Shown one piece after another: positions 31,718 through 39,994 of a stretch of 64,000 nucleotides of DNA. How positions within the stretch are numbered: position 1 is the stretch's first letter; each line of letters opens with the position of its first letter. The position numbers were made by a program, and so were the translations under genes. The DNA is from Caulobacterales bacterium (GTDB lineage: Bacteria; Pseudomonadota; Alphaproteobacteria; Caulobacterales; Parvularculaceae). The stretch covers positions 124,001 through 188,000 of the forward strand of contig JACKIL010000003.1 of the NCBI GenBank assembly GCA_020638525.1, written 5' to 3'. Under the pieces are notes generated by a model, which was not told where the DNA came from, did not search any database, and saw nothing but the letters and a program-made list of their open reading frames with translations.

Positions 31718-34700
31718 GCGCCGAAAGACAGGCCGCTCTCGAAGAAACGACGCGCGCGCAACGCAACGCGGCCGATCCGGTCAACTCCGCATTCGTTGCG
31801 GCCAATGCGGGCTCCGGCAAGACGCGCGTTCTGACGGACCGCGTGGCGCGGCTTCTCCTCGCGGGCGCGCAACCCGACCGCATTGTCTGCATCACCTTCA
31901 CCAAAGCCGCCGCCGCCGAAATGGCGAGCCGTCTCTTCGAAATGCTCGGCGAATGGGCGCTCGCCGATGACGCCAGGCTCAGCGAAGCGCTCGGCAAGCT
32001 GGAAGGCAAACGCAAACGCGACGCCGAAAATCTCGCACGCGCGCGCCGGCTTTTCGCGCGCGCGCTCGAAACGCCGGGCGGTCTAAAAATCCAGACGATC
32101 CACTCCTTCTGTGAGCGCATTCTGAAGCGCTTCCCGCTCGAAGCAGGCGCCGCGCCCGACTTTTCGGTGATCGAGGAAAGCGACGCGCAGGCGCTCGCGA
32201 AGGCGGCGCTTCTCGACGTCGCGACCGACGCGCGCGAGAACGACACACGCCGCGCCTTCCGCCGCCTTTCCGAACGCTTCGCGCCGGACGCGCTGCGCGA
32301 TCTCCTCATCGCCGGCGTCACCTCGCGGCTGTCGCTTTCCGCGACGTTGCAGAGTGCAGGCGGTTGGGGTGAGCTGATCAACGAGACGGCGCAAATGCTT
32401 GGCGTGGCGAAAGGCGAAGACAGCGCTTCGATCCGCCAATCTTTCATGGCTGCGCTCAAGCGAACCGACATTGAGCGCGCTTATGAAGCGATCATGAATG
32501 GCGGCAAACAGGCGAAAGAACGCGCCGGCCTGCCGCTTGCGGACTATCTGAGCGCGAGCGATGACGAGGCCCGCTGGGCGGCGCTTGTCAGGCTGTTCCT
32601 CACAAGCGGCAATCCGCGCAAGGATATCGGCGACAAGGCGACAGACGCAGCCGACCCGTGGGCGCGGCCTTTCCTCAAAGACAAACAGGAAGCGTTCGTC
32701 GCGGCGCGCGACCACGCAAACGCCGCCGATAATTTCGCTGACACCGCCGCCTATCTCACCGTCTTGCGCGCGCTTTGGGAGTCTTACGAACACAAGAAGG
32801 CCGCACGCGCCGCGCTCGATTATGACGATCTCATCTCGAAAACGCGCGCGCTGTTCAGAACGCGCGAAGAATCCGCCTGGGTGCTCTACAAGCTCGATCA
32901 GGGGCTGGAACACATCCTCCTCGACGAAGCGCAAGACACGAGCCCTGCGCAATGGGACGTGATCGAAGGCCCGCTCGCCGAATTCTTCTCCGGTGAAGGC
33001 GCACGCGAAATTGAGCGGACGTTCTTCGCCGTCGGCGACCAGAAGCAATCGATCTATTCGTTCCAGGGCGCCGATGCATCGCTCTTTCAGGAAAAGCGCG
33101 TCGATCTCGCGAAGCGGATCGAAGCGTCCGCAAAATTTGTCGCAGAGCCGCTGACGCTATCCTTCCGCACAACGGCGCCGGTGCTGAATTTCGTCGATGC
33201 GCTTTTCGAAGAAGCGGGCGCGCGCGAGGGCTTGTGGGAAGACGACCTCAAACACGGCGTCAATCGCGCGGGCGATGCAGGGCTCGTCGAACTCTGGCCG
33301 CTGACGCCCCGACCCGAAAAAGTGGAAGAAAACACCTGGGAAGCGCCTGTCGATTCGACGCCGCCCGTCAATCCGATGCGCATGCTCGCAGAAGAAGTCG
33401 CCGGCAAAATCCGCAAATGGATTGATGACGGGCGTATGCTCGAAGCGGCGGGCCGCCCGGTTCGAGCGGGCGACGTGATGATTCTCGTGCAATCGCGCGG
33501 GGCGCTGTTCCATGAGGCGATCAAGGCGCTCGGCCGCGCGGGCGTACCTGTCGCCGGCGCCGACCGGCTCTTGCTCCTTGAAGACCCCGCGGTTGAAGAC
33601 ATGCTCGCTTATGCGCGCGCGGTTCTGCTCGACACGGACGATCTTTCGCTTGCGGAAGTGTTAAAGAGCCCGTTCTTCAATCTCACCGACGAAGACCTGC
33701 TGGAGCTTGCGCCAAACCGCAGCGGTTCTTTGTGGGGCGCGCTTGCATCACGCGCAGGCGAGAATGTGCGTTGGGCGAGCGCCGTCGACGCCATTCGCCG
33801 CGCGCGCGCAGTCGCCGCGAAAGAGGGCGCATACGAATTTTTCGTCCATATTCTTGAGACCGGAGCGCCGTCAGGGCGCTCGCGCCTTTATGCGCGCCTT
33901 GGCGAGGCCTCGCGCGAAACGATAGACGAGCTTTTACGTCAGACGCTCGATCACGAAATGTCTGCGCCGCGCTCGCTGCAAAGCTTCGTCGTCTGGTTCG
34001 AAGCGAACGCTGGCGAAATCAAGCGCGAGATGGATCAGACAAGCGGCGCGGCGCGCGTGATGACCGTGCACGGCGCAAAAGGCCTCGAAGCGCCGATCGT
34101 ATTCCTGCTCGACGCACATCGAACGCCCATTCTGAAAGCAGGCCCGCTGTTCACGCTCGCTTCGGGCAATGCAATCCACGCCTCGTCCACAGGCGTTTGC
34201 GCGCTTTCGGCCGGCGCAGAGGGTGAAAGCCCAAGCCTGAAGGCCGCCCGCGAGCGCGCCAAGAAACTCAAATATGAAGAGTACAGACGGCTCCTCTATG
34301 TCGCTGCGACGCGCGCGCGCGACGAGCTTTATGTCTGCGGCATAGAGCACGGCAATCAGAAGAATCCGGAAAACAAGGAAGTCACCGAAAAGACATGGCA
34401 CTCGCTCGCGCTTGACGCCTTCGCACGGCTGGATGACGTCGTGACCACTCCTTGCGAGGCATGGGCTGGGGATGTGTTGCGCATATCGTCGTCGCAAACT
34501 GCACCGGTCAAAGGCGAAAATGTACCAGCCATAGCCGCTACGCAACCGCCGCCCGCATGGCTTCACGCGCCAGCGCCGAAGGAAACCCCGCCTGTCCGGC
34601 TGTCGCCTTCTGCGCTTGCCGATGAGCAGGAAGCAAAATCTGAAGCGGCTGCATTCTCCCCGTCACAACCTGTCGATCGTTTCTTCCGTGGGCGGACCTT

Positions 34701-35193
34701 GCACCGCCTTCTCGAACTGCTGCCGTCTGTTGCGCCCGATGCACGCTCGAGCGCGGCTGATCGCCTGTTGAAACATCTCGCCCCCGAGGTCGAAGAAACC
34801 GAACGCGCGGCATGGCGCGACGAAGCGCTGAAAGTCCTCGCCGATCCTGCATTCGCGCCCGTTTTCGCGGCCGGCAGCCGGGCCGAGGTCGCCATCGCCG
34901 GCACGCTCAAGAGCGCGCGCGGACAGGCGGCGCTTTCCGGCCAGATCGACCGCCTCGCCGTGACGGCGAACGAAGTCTTCATCGTTGATTACAAAACCAA
35001 CCGGCCGCCGCCGAAGCGTGTTGAGGATGTCGCGCCCGCCTATATCGCCCAGCTCGCCGCCTATCGCGCGCTGCTTCAGGAAATCTATCCGGGTCGTAAG
35101 ATGAGAGCCGCATTGCTCTGGACGTTCGAGGCGCGGCTCACCGAAATTCCTTCGGAAATGCTCGATCACGCCTTCGCGCGTCATATTGGCTGA
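31714..35193 (+). CDS. addA: Helicase-nuclease subunit AddA
   Basis: The 1159-residue UvrD-type helicase with a C-terminal nuclease. Walker A is ANAGSGKTRVLTDR (Lys36), with motif Ia VCITFTKAAAAEM. Walker B is LLDEAQDTSPAQW (near 402), motif III is VGDQKQSIYSFQGAD (near 442), and FRTTAPVL and TVHGAKGLEAPIVFLLD follow. The C-terminal RecB-like nuclease has GQIDRLAVTANEVFIVDYKTNRP (active DYK near 1091). With AddB it processes double-strand breaks. The ATG overlaps the addB stop; an 8-codon longer start is less likely. trxA follows after 89 bp. Confidence 0.97.
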   Translation: MSAERQAALEETTRAQRNAADPVNSAFVAANAGSGKTRVLTDRVARLLLAGAQPDRIVCITFTKAAAAEMASRLFEMLGEWALADDARLSEALGKLEGKRKRDAENLARARRLFARALETPGGLKIQTIHSFCERILKRFPLEAGAAPDFSVIEESDAQALAKAALLDVATDARENDTRRAFRRLSERFAPDALRDLLIAGVTSRLSLSATLQSAGGWGELINETAQMLGVAKGEDSASIRQSFMAALKRTDIERAYEAIMNGGKQAKERAGLPLADYLSASDDEARWAALVRLFLTSGNPRKDIGDKATDAADPWARPFLKDKQEAFVAARDHANAADNFADTAAYLTVLRALWESYEHKKAARAALDYDDLISKTRALFRTREESAWVLYKLDQGLEHILLDEAQDTSPAQWDVIEGPLAEFFSGEGAREIERTFFAVGDQKQSIYSFQGADASLFQEKRVDLAKRIEASAKFVAEPLTLSFRTTAPVLNFVDALFEEAGAREGLWEDDLKHGVNRAGDAGLVELWPLTPRPEKVEENTWEAPVDSTPPVNPMRMLAEEVAGKIRKWIDDGRMLEAAGRPVRAGDVMILVQSRGALFHEAIKALGRAGVPVAGADRLLLLEDPAVEDMLAYARAVLLDTDDLSLAEVLKSPFFNLTDEDLLELAPNRSGSLWGALASRAGENVRWASAVDAIRRARAVAAKEGAYEFFVHILETGAPSGRSRLYARLGEASRETIDELLRQTLDHEMSAPRSLQSFVVWFEANAGEIKREMDQTSGAARVMTVHGAKGLEAPIVFLLDAHRTPILKAGPLFTLASGNAIHASSTGVCALSAGAEGESPSLKAARERAKKLKYEEYRRLLYVAATRARDELYVCGIEHGNQKNPENKEVTEKTWHSLALDAFARLDDVVTTPCEAWAGDVLRISSSQTAPVKGENVPAIAATQPPPAWLHAPAPKETPPVRLSPSALADEQEAKSEAAAFSPSQPVDRFFRGRTLHRLLELLPSVAPDARSSAADRLLKHLAPEVEETERAAWRDEALKVLADPAFAPVFAAGSRAEVAIAGTLKSARGQAALSGQIDRLAVTANEVFIVDYKTNRPPPKRVEDVAPAYIAQLAAYRALLQEIYPGRKMRAALLWTFEARLTEIPSEMLDHAFARHIG

Positions 35194-35282
35194 CACCTTG
35201 ATCTTGCGGGCGGTCAGCCTATCTTCTGGGAAAGTTGATCGCCCGCCTCGTCCTGCGCGGGCCGAGAAGGAGTTTTCTGATC

Positions 35283-35621
35283 ATGGCCACGAAGCCTGTC
35301 ACCGACGCCTCGTTCGTGAAAGACGTTCTTGATGCGGACCAACCTGTTCTTGTCGATTTCTGGGCTGAGTGGTGCGGGCCGTGCCGTCAGATCGGGCCGG
35401 CGCTTGAAGAACTCTCTGCGCAATATGGCGACAAGCTGACGATTGCGAAGATCAATATTGACGAAAACCCGGAAACGCCCGGCCGCTTCGGCGTGCGCGG
35501 CATTCCGACGCTCATGATCTTCAAGGGCGGCGAACTCGCCGCGACGAAAGTCGGCGCTGCGCCGAAATCGGCGATCGACGCGTGGATCAAGAGCACGCTA
35601 TCGGGCGGCCGCGTCGCCTAG
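35283..35621 (+). CDS. trxA: Thioredoxin
   Basis: General protein disulfide reductase of the cytoplasm. The 112 residues contain FWAEWCGPCRQIGPALEEL (redox CGPC near residues 34-37), INIDENPETPGRFGVRGIPTLMIFKGG (cis-Pro loop) and the C-terminal helix AIDAWI. AAGGAG lies 10 nt before the ATG chosen; the 16 upstream codons are not family-like. The trxA stop TAG shares a CTAG tetramer with the stop of the convergent folC. trxA directly after addA is a known alphaproteobacterial arrangement. Confidence 0.97.
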   Translation: MATKPVTDASFVKDVLDADQPVLVDFWAEWCGPCRQIGPALEELSAQYGDKLTIAKINIDENPETPGRFGVRGIPTLMIFKGGELAATKVGAAPKSAIDAWIKSTLSGGRVA

Positions 35622-36916
35622 CTGTTTTCCGCCAGCACTTCGCCGGCGAGATACAACGATCCGCAAATGAGAATGCGCAAAGGCGTCCGGCCGTTTCCAA
35701 CGGCCTGACGCAATGCGTCGTTGAAAGTGGCGCAGGGGGCGGCTGGAATGTCGGCGCGCTCTGCGGCGGCGGCGACGAACTCCGCGGGCGCCGCCCCGTC
35801 ATGATCGGCTCTCACTGTGAAGGCCGCCGCAGCAATGCCCGAGAAGGCGCTGAAGAAGCCTTCGTGATCCTTGGTTTCCTGCATGCCTGAAATAAGCACG
35901 AGCGGGCGGGGCGCCTTTTCTTCAAGGTCCGCAATCGCCGACGCGATGGCGCGGGCGGCATGCGGATTATGCCCTCCATCGAGCCAGACTTCTGGCGCGC
36001 CGGCGCAGTGCTCGCGCACATAATCGACAATCGGCCCCTGCTTCAAACGCTGCATTCGAGCGGGCCAGCTTGCGTTCTCCAGACCTGCAGAAAGGGTTTC
36101 ATCATCGAGCTCGATCCCGGCGGCTTTGAGCCCGGCCACAGCAAGACCCGCATTGGCGATCTGGTGCATGCCGATAAGGCGCGGCGCACTCAGATCGCGC
36201 AGGCCGTCATCGTCCTGATAGACGAGGCGGCCATGTTCAAGGAACGCATTCCAGGATGATCCGTAAGCGAATAGAGGCGCGCCGATGCGTTCGGCGGCGC
36301 TGGCGAGCGTCTGCATCGCTTCCGGCGTTTGCGGCCCGATGACAGCGGGCGCGCCATGCCGGAATATGCCGGCCTTCTCGCGCGCGATGTCGACAATCGT
36401 CGACCCCAGAAATTGCTGGTGATCAAGCGCGACGGGCGTGATGAGCGCAGCGAGAATGGTCTCGAGAACGTTTGTCGCGTCGAGCCTTCCGCCGAGTCCG
36501 GTTTCAAGGATGAGATAATCCGCCGGCGTTTCCGCAAAGGCGAGAAACGCCGCGCAGGTCGTCGCCTCGAAGAAGGTGAGCGACTTGGCGCCGACCTCCC
36601 GGTCGCAGCGCACGAGCACTTCTGCAAGCGCCTCATCGCTTATCTCTTCGCCCGCAAGCACGATACGTTCGTTGAAGCGGACAAGATGCGGCGACGTGAA
36701 GACGTGGACTGACTTTCCCGCCGCTTCGAGCATCGCCTTGAGGTAGGCGACTGTCGAGCCCTTACCGTTGGTGCCGGCGATATGCAGCGCTGGCGGCAGG
36801 CGGCGGTGCGGCGAGCCAATGCGCTCAAGCGCGGCGAGCATCCGGTCTAGGCCGAGATCAATCAAAACGGGCCGCCGCTCGGCGATGCGAGCGAGGGCGG
36901 CGTTCGGGTCTGTCAT
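35618..36916 (-). CDS. folC: Bifunctional dihydrofolate/folylpolyglutamate synthase
   Basis: Adds glutamate to dihydropteroate and to folates. The 432 residues have the Mur-ligase-type P-loop HIAGTNGKGSTVAYLKAML (about 45-63), FTSPHLVRFNERI, FFEATTCAAFLAFAE, ETGLGGRLDATNV, LDHQQFLGSTIVDIAREKAGIF (carbamylated-lysine region) and the C-terminal LDGGHNPHAARAI. It is the last gene of trpA-accD-folC, 10 bp downstream of accD. It ends inside a palindromic CTAG shared with the trxA stop, so there is no room for a terminator between the two genes. Confidence 0.96.
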   Translation of the reverse strand: MTDPNAALARIAERRPVLIDLGLDRMLAALERIGSPHRRLPPALHIAGTNGKGSTVAYLKAMLEAAGKSVHVFTSPHLVRFNERIVLAGEEISDEALAEVLVRCDREVGAKSLTFFEATTCAAFLAFAETPADYLILETGLGGRLDATNVLETILAALITPVALDHQQFLGSTIVDIAREKAGIFRHGAPAVIGPQTPEAMQTLASAAERIGAPLFAYGSSWNAFLEHGRLVYQDDDGLRDLSAPRLIGMHQIANAGLAVAGLKAAGIELDDETLSAGLENASWPARMQRLKQGPIVDYVREHCAGAPEVWLDGGHNPHAARAIASAIADLEEKAPRPLVLISGMQETKDHEGFFSAFSGIAAAAFTVRADHDGAAPAEFVAAAAERADIPAAPCATFNDALRQAVGNGRTPLRILICGSLYLAGEVLAENS

Positions 36917-36926
36917 GGGAGAGCGC

Positions 36927-37889
36927 CTATTCAGCGGCCTTGTCGAGCGGCGCGGGCGGGGCTTCTTTCTTCACCGCCTTCTTTGCGGGCGCCGGCGGCG
37001 TCAATTGCGCCGGGGCGTTCGTTTTGGCGACGACGGCGCCGTTCTTCGTCAGGACGCGCAAGAGCCTCGCGAGCGTTCCGCGCATATCGCCGCGCGGCAC
37101 CACCTGGTCGACCATGCCCTTGTCGAGAAGAAACTCCGCACGCTGAAAACCTTCAGGAAGCTTCTCGCGGATCGTCTGTTCGATAACGCGCGGCCCCGCA
37201 AAGCCGATAAGCGCGCCTGGTTCTGCAAAGTTCACATCGCCCAGCATCGCGAAGGAAGCCGTAACGCCGCCCGTCGTCGGATGCGTGAGCACCACGACAT
37301 AAGGAAGGCGCGCATCACGCATCATCTGCACGGCGAGCGTCGTGCGCGGCATCTGCATCAGCGAGAGAATGCCTTCCTGCATGCGCGCGCCGCCCGAGGC
37401 GGTGAAGACGATCAGCGGGCGGCGGCGTTTGACCGCTTCGTCAGCCGCTTTCAACAGCGCTTCGCCGAGGGCCATGCCCATCGAGCCGCCCATGAAATCG
37501 AAATCCTGAACCGCGACGATGACAGGCACGCTTTCAATCGCGCCCGCCGCGACTTCGATCGCGTCATTGCGGCCGGTTTTCTTGCGGTAGTCTTTCAGGC
37601 GGTCGACGTATTTTTTCTCGTCGCGGAACTTCAGCGGATCCATGACCGGATCGGGAAGCGCGATCGATTCATAAGCGCCGTCGTCGAAAAGCGACTTCAA
37701 CCGCTCAGCCGGAGAAAGACGCATGTGATGGCCGCAGGAGGGGCAGACCTGAAGCGAGGCTTCGAGGTCGCGGTGAAAAATCATGTCGCCGCAGCCCGGG
37801 CATTTCACCCAGAGCGTGTCGGTTCCCGTATCTCGCTTACGAAAGATGTCCTTGATGCCTGGCGGCGTCAGATTGGAGAGCCAGTTCAT
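36927..37889 (-). CDS. accD: Acetyl-CoA carboxylase carboxyltransferase subunit beta
   Basis: Transfers carboxyl from biotin to acetyl-CoA as the first step of fatty-acid synthesis, together with AccA. The 320 residues begin with the four-cysteine zinc ribbon (Cys30, Cys33, Cys49, Cys52 in KCPGCGDM and QVCPSCGHH). The crotonase-fold core FMGGSMGMALGEALLKAADEAV, FTASGGARMQEGILSLMQM and THPTTGGVTASFAMLGD follows. The C-terminal 40 residues form a Lys/Pro/Ala-rich tail, probably disordered. The start overlaps the trpA stop by ATGA. Confidence 0.97.
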   Translation of the reverse strand: MNWLSNLTPPGIKDIFRKRDTGTDTLWVKCPGCGDMIFHRDLEASLQVCPSCGHHMRLSPAERLKSLFDDGAYESIALPDPVMDPLKFRDEKKYVDRLKDYRKKTGRNDAIEVAAGAIESVPVIVAVQDFDFMGGSMGMALGEALLKAADEAVKRRRPLIVFTASGGARMQEGILSLMQMPRTTLAVQMMRDARLPYVVVLTHPTTGGVTASFAMLGDVNFAEPGALIGFAGPRVIEQTIREKLPEGFQRAEFLLDKGMVDQVVPRGDMRGTLARLLRVLTKNGAVVAKTNAPAQLTPPAPAKKAVKKEAPPAPLDKAAE

Positions 37890-38719
37890 CGCTTTACTCC
37901 TCTCGCGGCGTGCGTCGCCGATCCAAGCTCGCGCGCCAGACTCAACACCGAGTTAACCACCATATCAGATTTGCCCCGCGCCGCATCAAGGGTCGAGGCG
38001 AGGCGATCGACAAGGGCTGAGCCCACGACGACCGCATCGGCGGAACGTGCTGTTTCTGCTGCCTTTTCCGGCGTTCGAATGCCGAATCCGACCGCCACGG
38101 GCAGGCCTGAGGCCGTCTTGAGGCGCGTCACCGCGGCCTCGATGACGCCGGCATCGCCCACTTTCTGGCCGGTAATGCCCGCCACCGAGACGTAATAGAC
38201 GAAGCCGGACGCGTTCCTGAGAACGGTCGGCAGGCGCTCGTCATTGGTCGTCGGGGTGGCGAGGCGAATGAAATCGATCCCCGCGGCGCGCGCCGGCAGG
38301 CACATTTCGGCGTCTTCTTCAGGGGGCAGGTCGACCACGATGAGCCCGTCCACCCCGGCTTCCTTGGCGTCCTTGAGGAACGCCTCAACGCCATAGGCGT
38401 AGAAGGGGTTGTAATAACCCATCAAAATGACCGGCGTCGCCTTGTCTTGCTCCCGAAACGAGCGAACAAGCGCCAGCGTTTTGCGCAAGGTCTGGCCGGC
38501 TTTGAGGGCTCTGAGGCCCGCCGCCTGAATGGCCGGGCCGTCCGCCATCGGATCGGTGAAACAGACGCCAAGTTCGATAAGATCGGCCCCGGCCGCGGGC
38601 AGGCCCTTCATGATTTCGAGCGAGGTCTCGTAGTCCGGGTCGCCCGCCATGATGAAGGGCACGAAGGCCGCGCGGTTTTCTTTGGCGGTCTTGGCGAAAC
38701 GGGCGGCGATACGGGTCAC
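37886..38719 (-). CDS. trpA: Tryptophan synthase alpha chain
   Basis: Cleaves indole-3-glycerol phosphate to indole, which is channelled to TrpB. The 277 residues are of normal length. Catalytic Glu and Asp lie in DLIELGVCFTDPMADGPAIQAAGLRAL; MGYYNPFYAYG, GLIVVDLPPEE, GFVYYVSVAGITG and PVAVGFGIRTPE form the remaining barrel and phosphate site. The GTG at 38719 was chosen because RIAARFAKT matches the normal TrpA N-terminus; the frame stays open 58 codons further with non-family sequence. It is separated from trpB by three unrelated genes but remains coupled to accD and folC. Confidence 0.95.
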   Translation of the reverse strand: MTRIAARFAKTAKENRAAFVPFIMAGDPDYETSLEIMKGLPAAGADLIELGVCFTDPMADGPAIQAAGLRALKAGQTLRKTLALVRSFREQDKATPVILMGYYNPFYAYGVEAFLKDAKEAGVDGLIVVDLPPEEDAEMCLPARAAGIDFIRLATPTTNDERLPTVLRNASGFVYYVSVAGITGQKVGDAGVIEAAVTRLKTASGLPVAVGFGIRTPEKAAETARSADAVVVGSALVDRLASTLDAARGKSDMVVNSVLSLARELGSATHAARGVKR

Positions 38720-38852
38720 GGGGGCGGCAAACTCTGTGGAATTTGACTGTGTGGAACTCTTGGGCCGGAAAAAGCGCTTCCTACCCCGGACGCGGCCGGC
38801 AAGGCAAAGGGAAACTGGCCCAATAGTCTTTCTCGCGGCCTTCCTCACGGCA

Positions 38853-38884
38853 AAGCCCGGACGCCGCCGCCGGCGTCCGGGCTT
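38853..38884. terminator. GC-rich hairpin upstream of trpA, downstream of the secreted-protein gene
   Basis: Perfect 14-bp arms AAGCCCGGACGCCG and CGGCGTCCGGGCTT enclose a 4-nt loop. On the minus strand it ends in CTTT and lies just after the 38923 gene stop, so it probably terminates that gene and gives trpA-accD-folC its own promoter. The T-run is short. Confidence 0.6.
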
Positions 38885-38922
38885 CCCCGCCATGAGGCGC
38901 GGGCCTTGCCCGCCCGCGCGCC

Positions 38923-39306
38923 CTACCCTCGAATGTAGATCTTCCGGCCGCGCTCGGTGCGGTAATACATGTGCCGCTTGCGGTCATATTTGAGCTTCAG
39001 CTCCGGCGCCTTGTAGTGGCGCCCGTGCGCTCGGTTTTCGCGCGCACTCGGCGCATAGACGAAAGAACTCCGTGGGCAGACGGTAATCGCTTCGTCGCGC
39101 CGGCTCTCGCGCCGGTCATAGCGATCTTCGCGTCTGTCGCGTGCGCCATAATTATAGCGCTCATCGCGACGGCTTTCGGCGCGGTCGTAACGATCTTCGA
39201 CAAGGTCGGCGCAGCGCGTCGGCTGGAAACGCCATTCGCCGGCGAACGCCGGCGCCGCCGACAATACAAACCCCGCGCCCAGAATCCCGACAACAATATT
39301 CTTCAT
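38923..39306 (-). CDS. Secreted charged-repeat protein, unknown function
   Basis: The 127-residue product has a signal peptide (NIVVGILGAGFVLSAAPAFA). The mature part carries two copies of a charged repeat, EDRYDRAESRRDE and EDRYDRRESRRDE, joined by a short RYNYGARDRR linker. A basic C-terminus (KLKYDRKRHMYYRTERGRKIYIRG) follows. Two cysteines (TRCADL, VCPRSS) may pair. I do not recognise a family; the alternating Arg/Asp/Glu pattern suggests an extended or nucleic-acid/polysaccharide-binding surface. It is one of the genes separating trpB from trpA. Confidence 0.65.
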   Translation of the reverse strand: MKNIVVGILGAGFVLSAAPAFAGEWRFQPTRCADLVEDRYDRAESRRDERYNYGARDRREDRYDRRESRRDEAITVCPRSSFVYAPSARENRAHGRHYKAPELKLKYDRKRHMYYRTERGRKIYIRG

Positions 39307-39456
39307 GTTCCACTCCTTCGACAGAACCGCCCCCGTGAGCGAGCCCGCCTCGTTTCACATGAATAAAACGCGCATGAAGAAGCGCGCCGTCGCGTTCGGC
39401 GAAGGTCGTTTCGGGGTCTTTTCAAGGCGAAAAGTAGGCGCGCAGAATGGAGCGCC

Positions 39457-39936
39457 TCACTCGACTTCGAGCGGCTCCGCGAGATCGAGCCTTGCGGCGA
39501 GCGCCTCGCTCAGGACACGGAGCGCTTCGGCGGCGCCAGCGAAGTCCGCCGCGTCAGCGGTCGGCAAGAGCGCGCGGATCGCGTCGAGCTCGCGGTCCTG
39601 AAGCCTGACGCAGAGATCAATCCCGTCGCGAGTCAGCACATAGAGCTTCGACCGCTTGTGGCGGGGATTGTCAGTCGCTTCGACAAGGCCTTTCGCGACA
39701 AGCCCGTCGAGAACGGATTGCGCCGCCTGCCGCGTCACGGGTTTCATGCGGGCGAGGTCCGGCGCGGTCCGTTCGCCGTCGATGAAGAGAGTGCGCATCA
39801 CCCCGCGTTCGGACGCGCTGACGCCAAGATCGGCGAAGACCGTTTCGGCGATCGCAGAGAGCCGGAAGAACGCCTTCGGCACCTCATTGATCATGGCGAG
39901 CACGTCGCCTTCGGGGGATTTCTCAAGCTCGTACAT
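39457..39936 (-). CDS. MarR-family transcriptional regulator
   Basis: The 159 residues form a winged-helix MarR protein: GVSASERGVMRTLFIDGERTAPDLARMKPVTRQAAQSVLDGLVAKGLVEATDNPRHKRSKLYVLT covers the recognition helix and the DxRxxR-like wing (DNPRHKRS). Long N- and C-terminal helices provide the dimer interface. A perfect palindrome TGACAAT-CTG-ATTGTCA sits 20 bp upstream of the start, suggesting autorepression. The upstream gene on the same strand encodes an M20 hydrolase. No obvious Shine-Dalgarno precedes the ATG. The ligand is unknown. Confidence 0.88.
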   Translation of the reverse strand: MYELEKSPEGDVLAMINEVPKAFFRLSAIAETVFADLGVSASERGVMRTLFIDGERTAPDLARMKPVTRQAAQSVLDGLVAKGLVEATDNPRHKRSKLYVLTRDGIDLCVRLQDRELDAIRALLPTADAADFAGAAEALRVLSEALAARLDLAEPLEVE

Positions 39937-39955
39937 GACAACCAGACTGTCGTTA

Positions 39956-39972
39956 TGACAATCTGATTGTCA
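39956..39972. promoter_or_regulatory. Palindromic operator upstream of the marR gene
   Basis: A perfect 7-bp inverted repeat with a 3-nt spacer (TGACAAT CTG ATTGTCA) lies between the M20 stop and the MarR start. On the minus strand it contains TTGACA, a -35-like hexamer. A weaker GACA...TGTC pair follows nearer the ATG. The size and position fit a MarR autoregulatory site. Confidence 0.65.
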
Positions 39973-39994
39973 AATTAAATGTGCGAGTGCGAGA

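Noticed and set aside
36768..38195. 475-residue plus-strand ORF opposite folC/accD/trpA
   Set aside because: Crosses three real genes on the other strand and has no domain.
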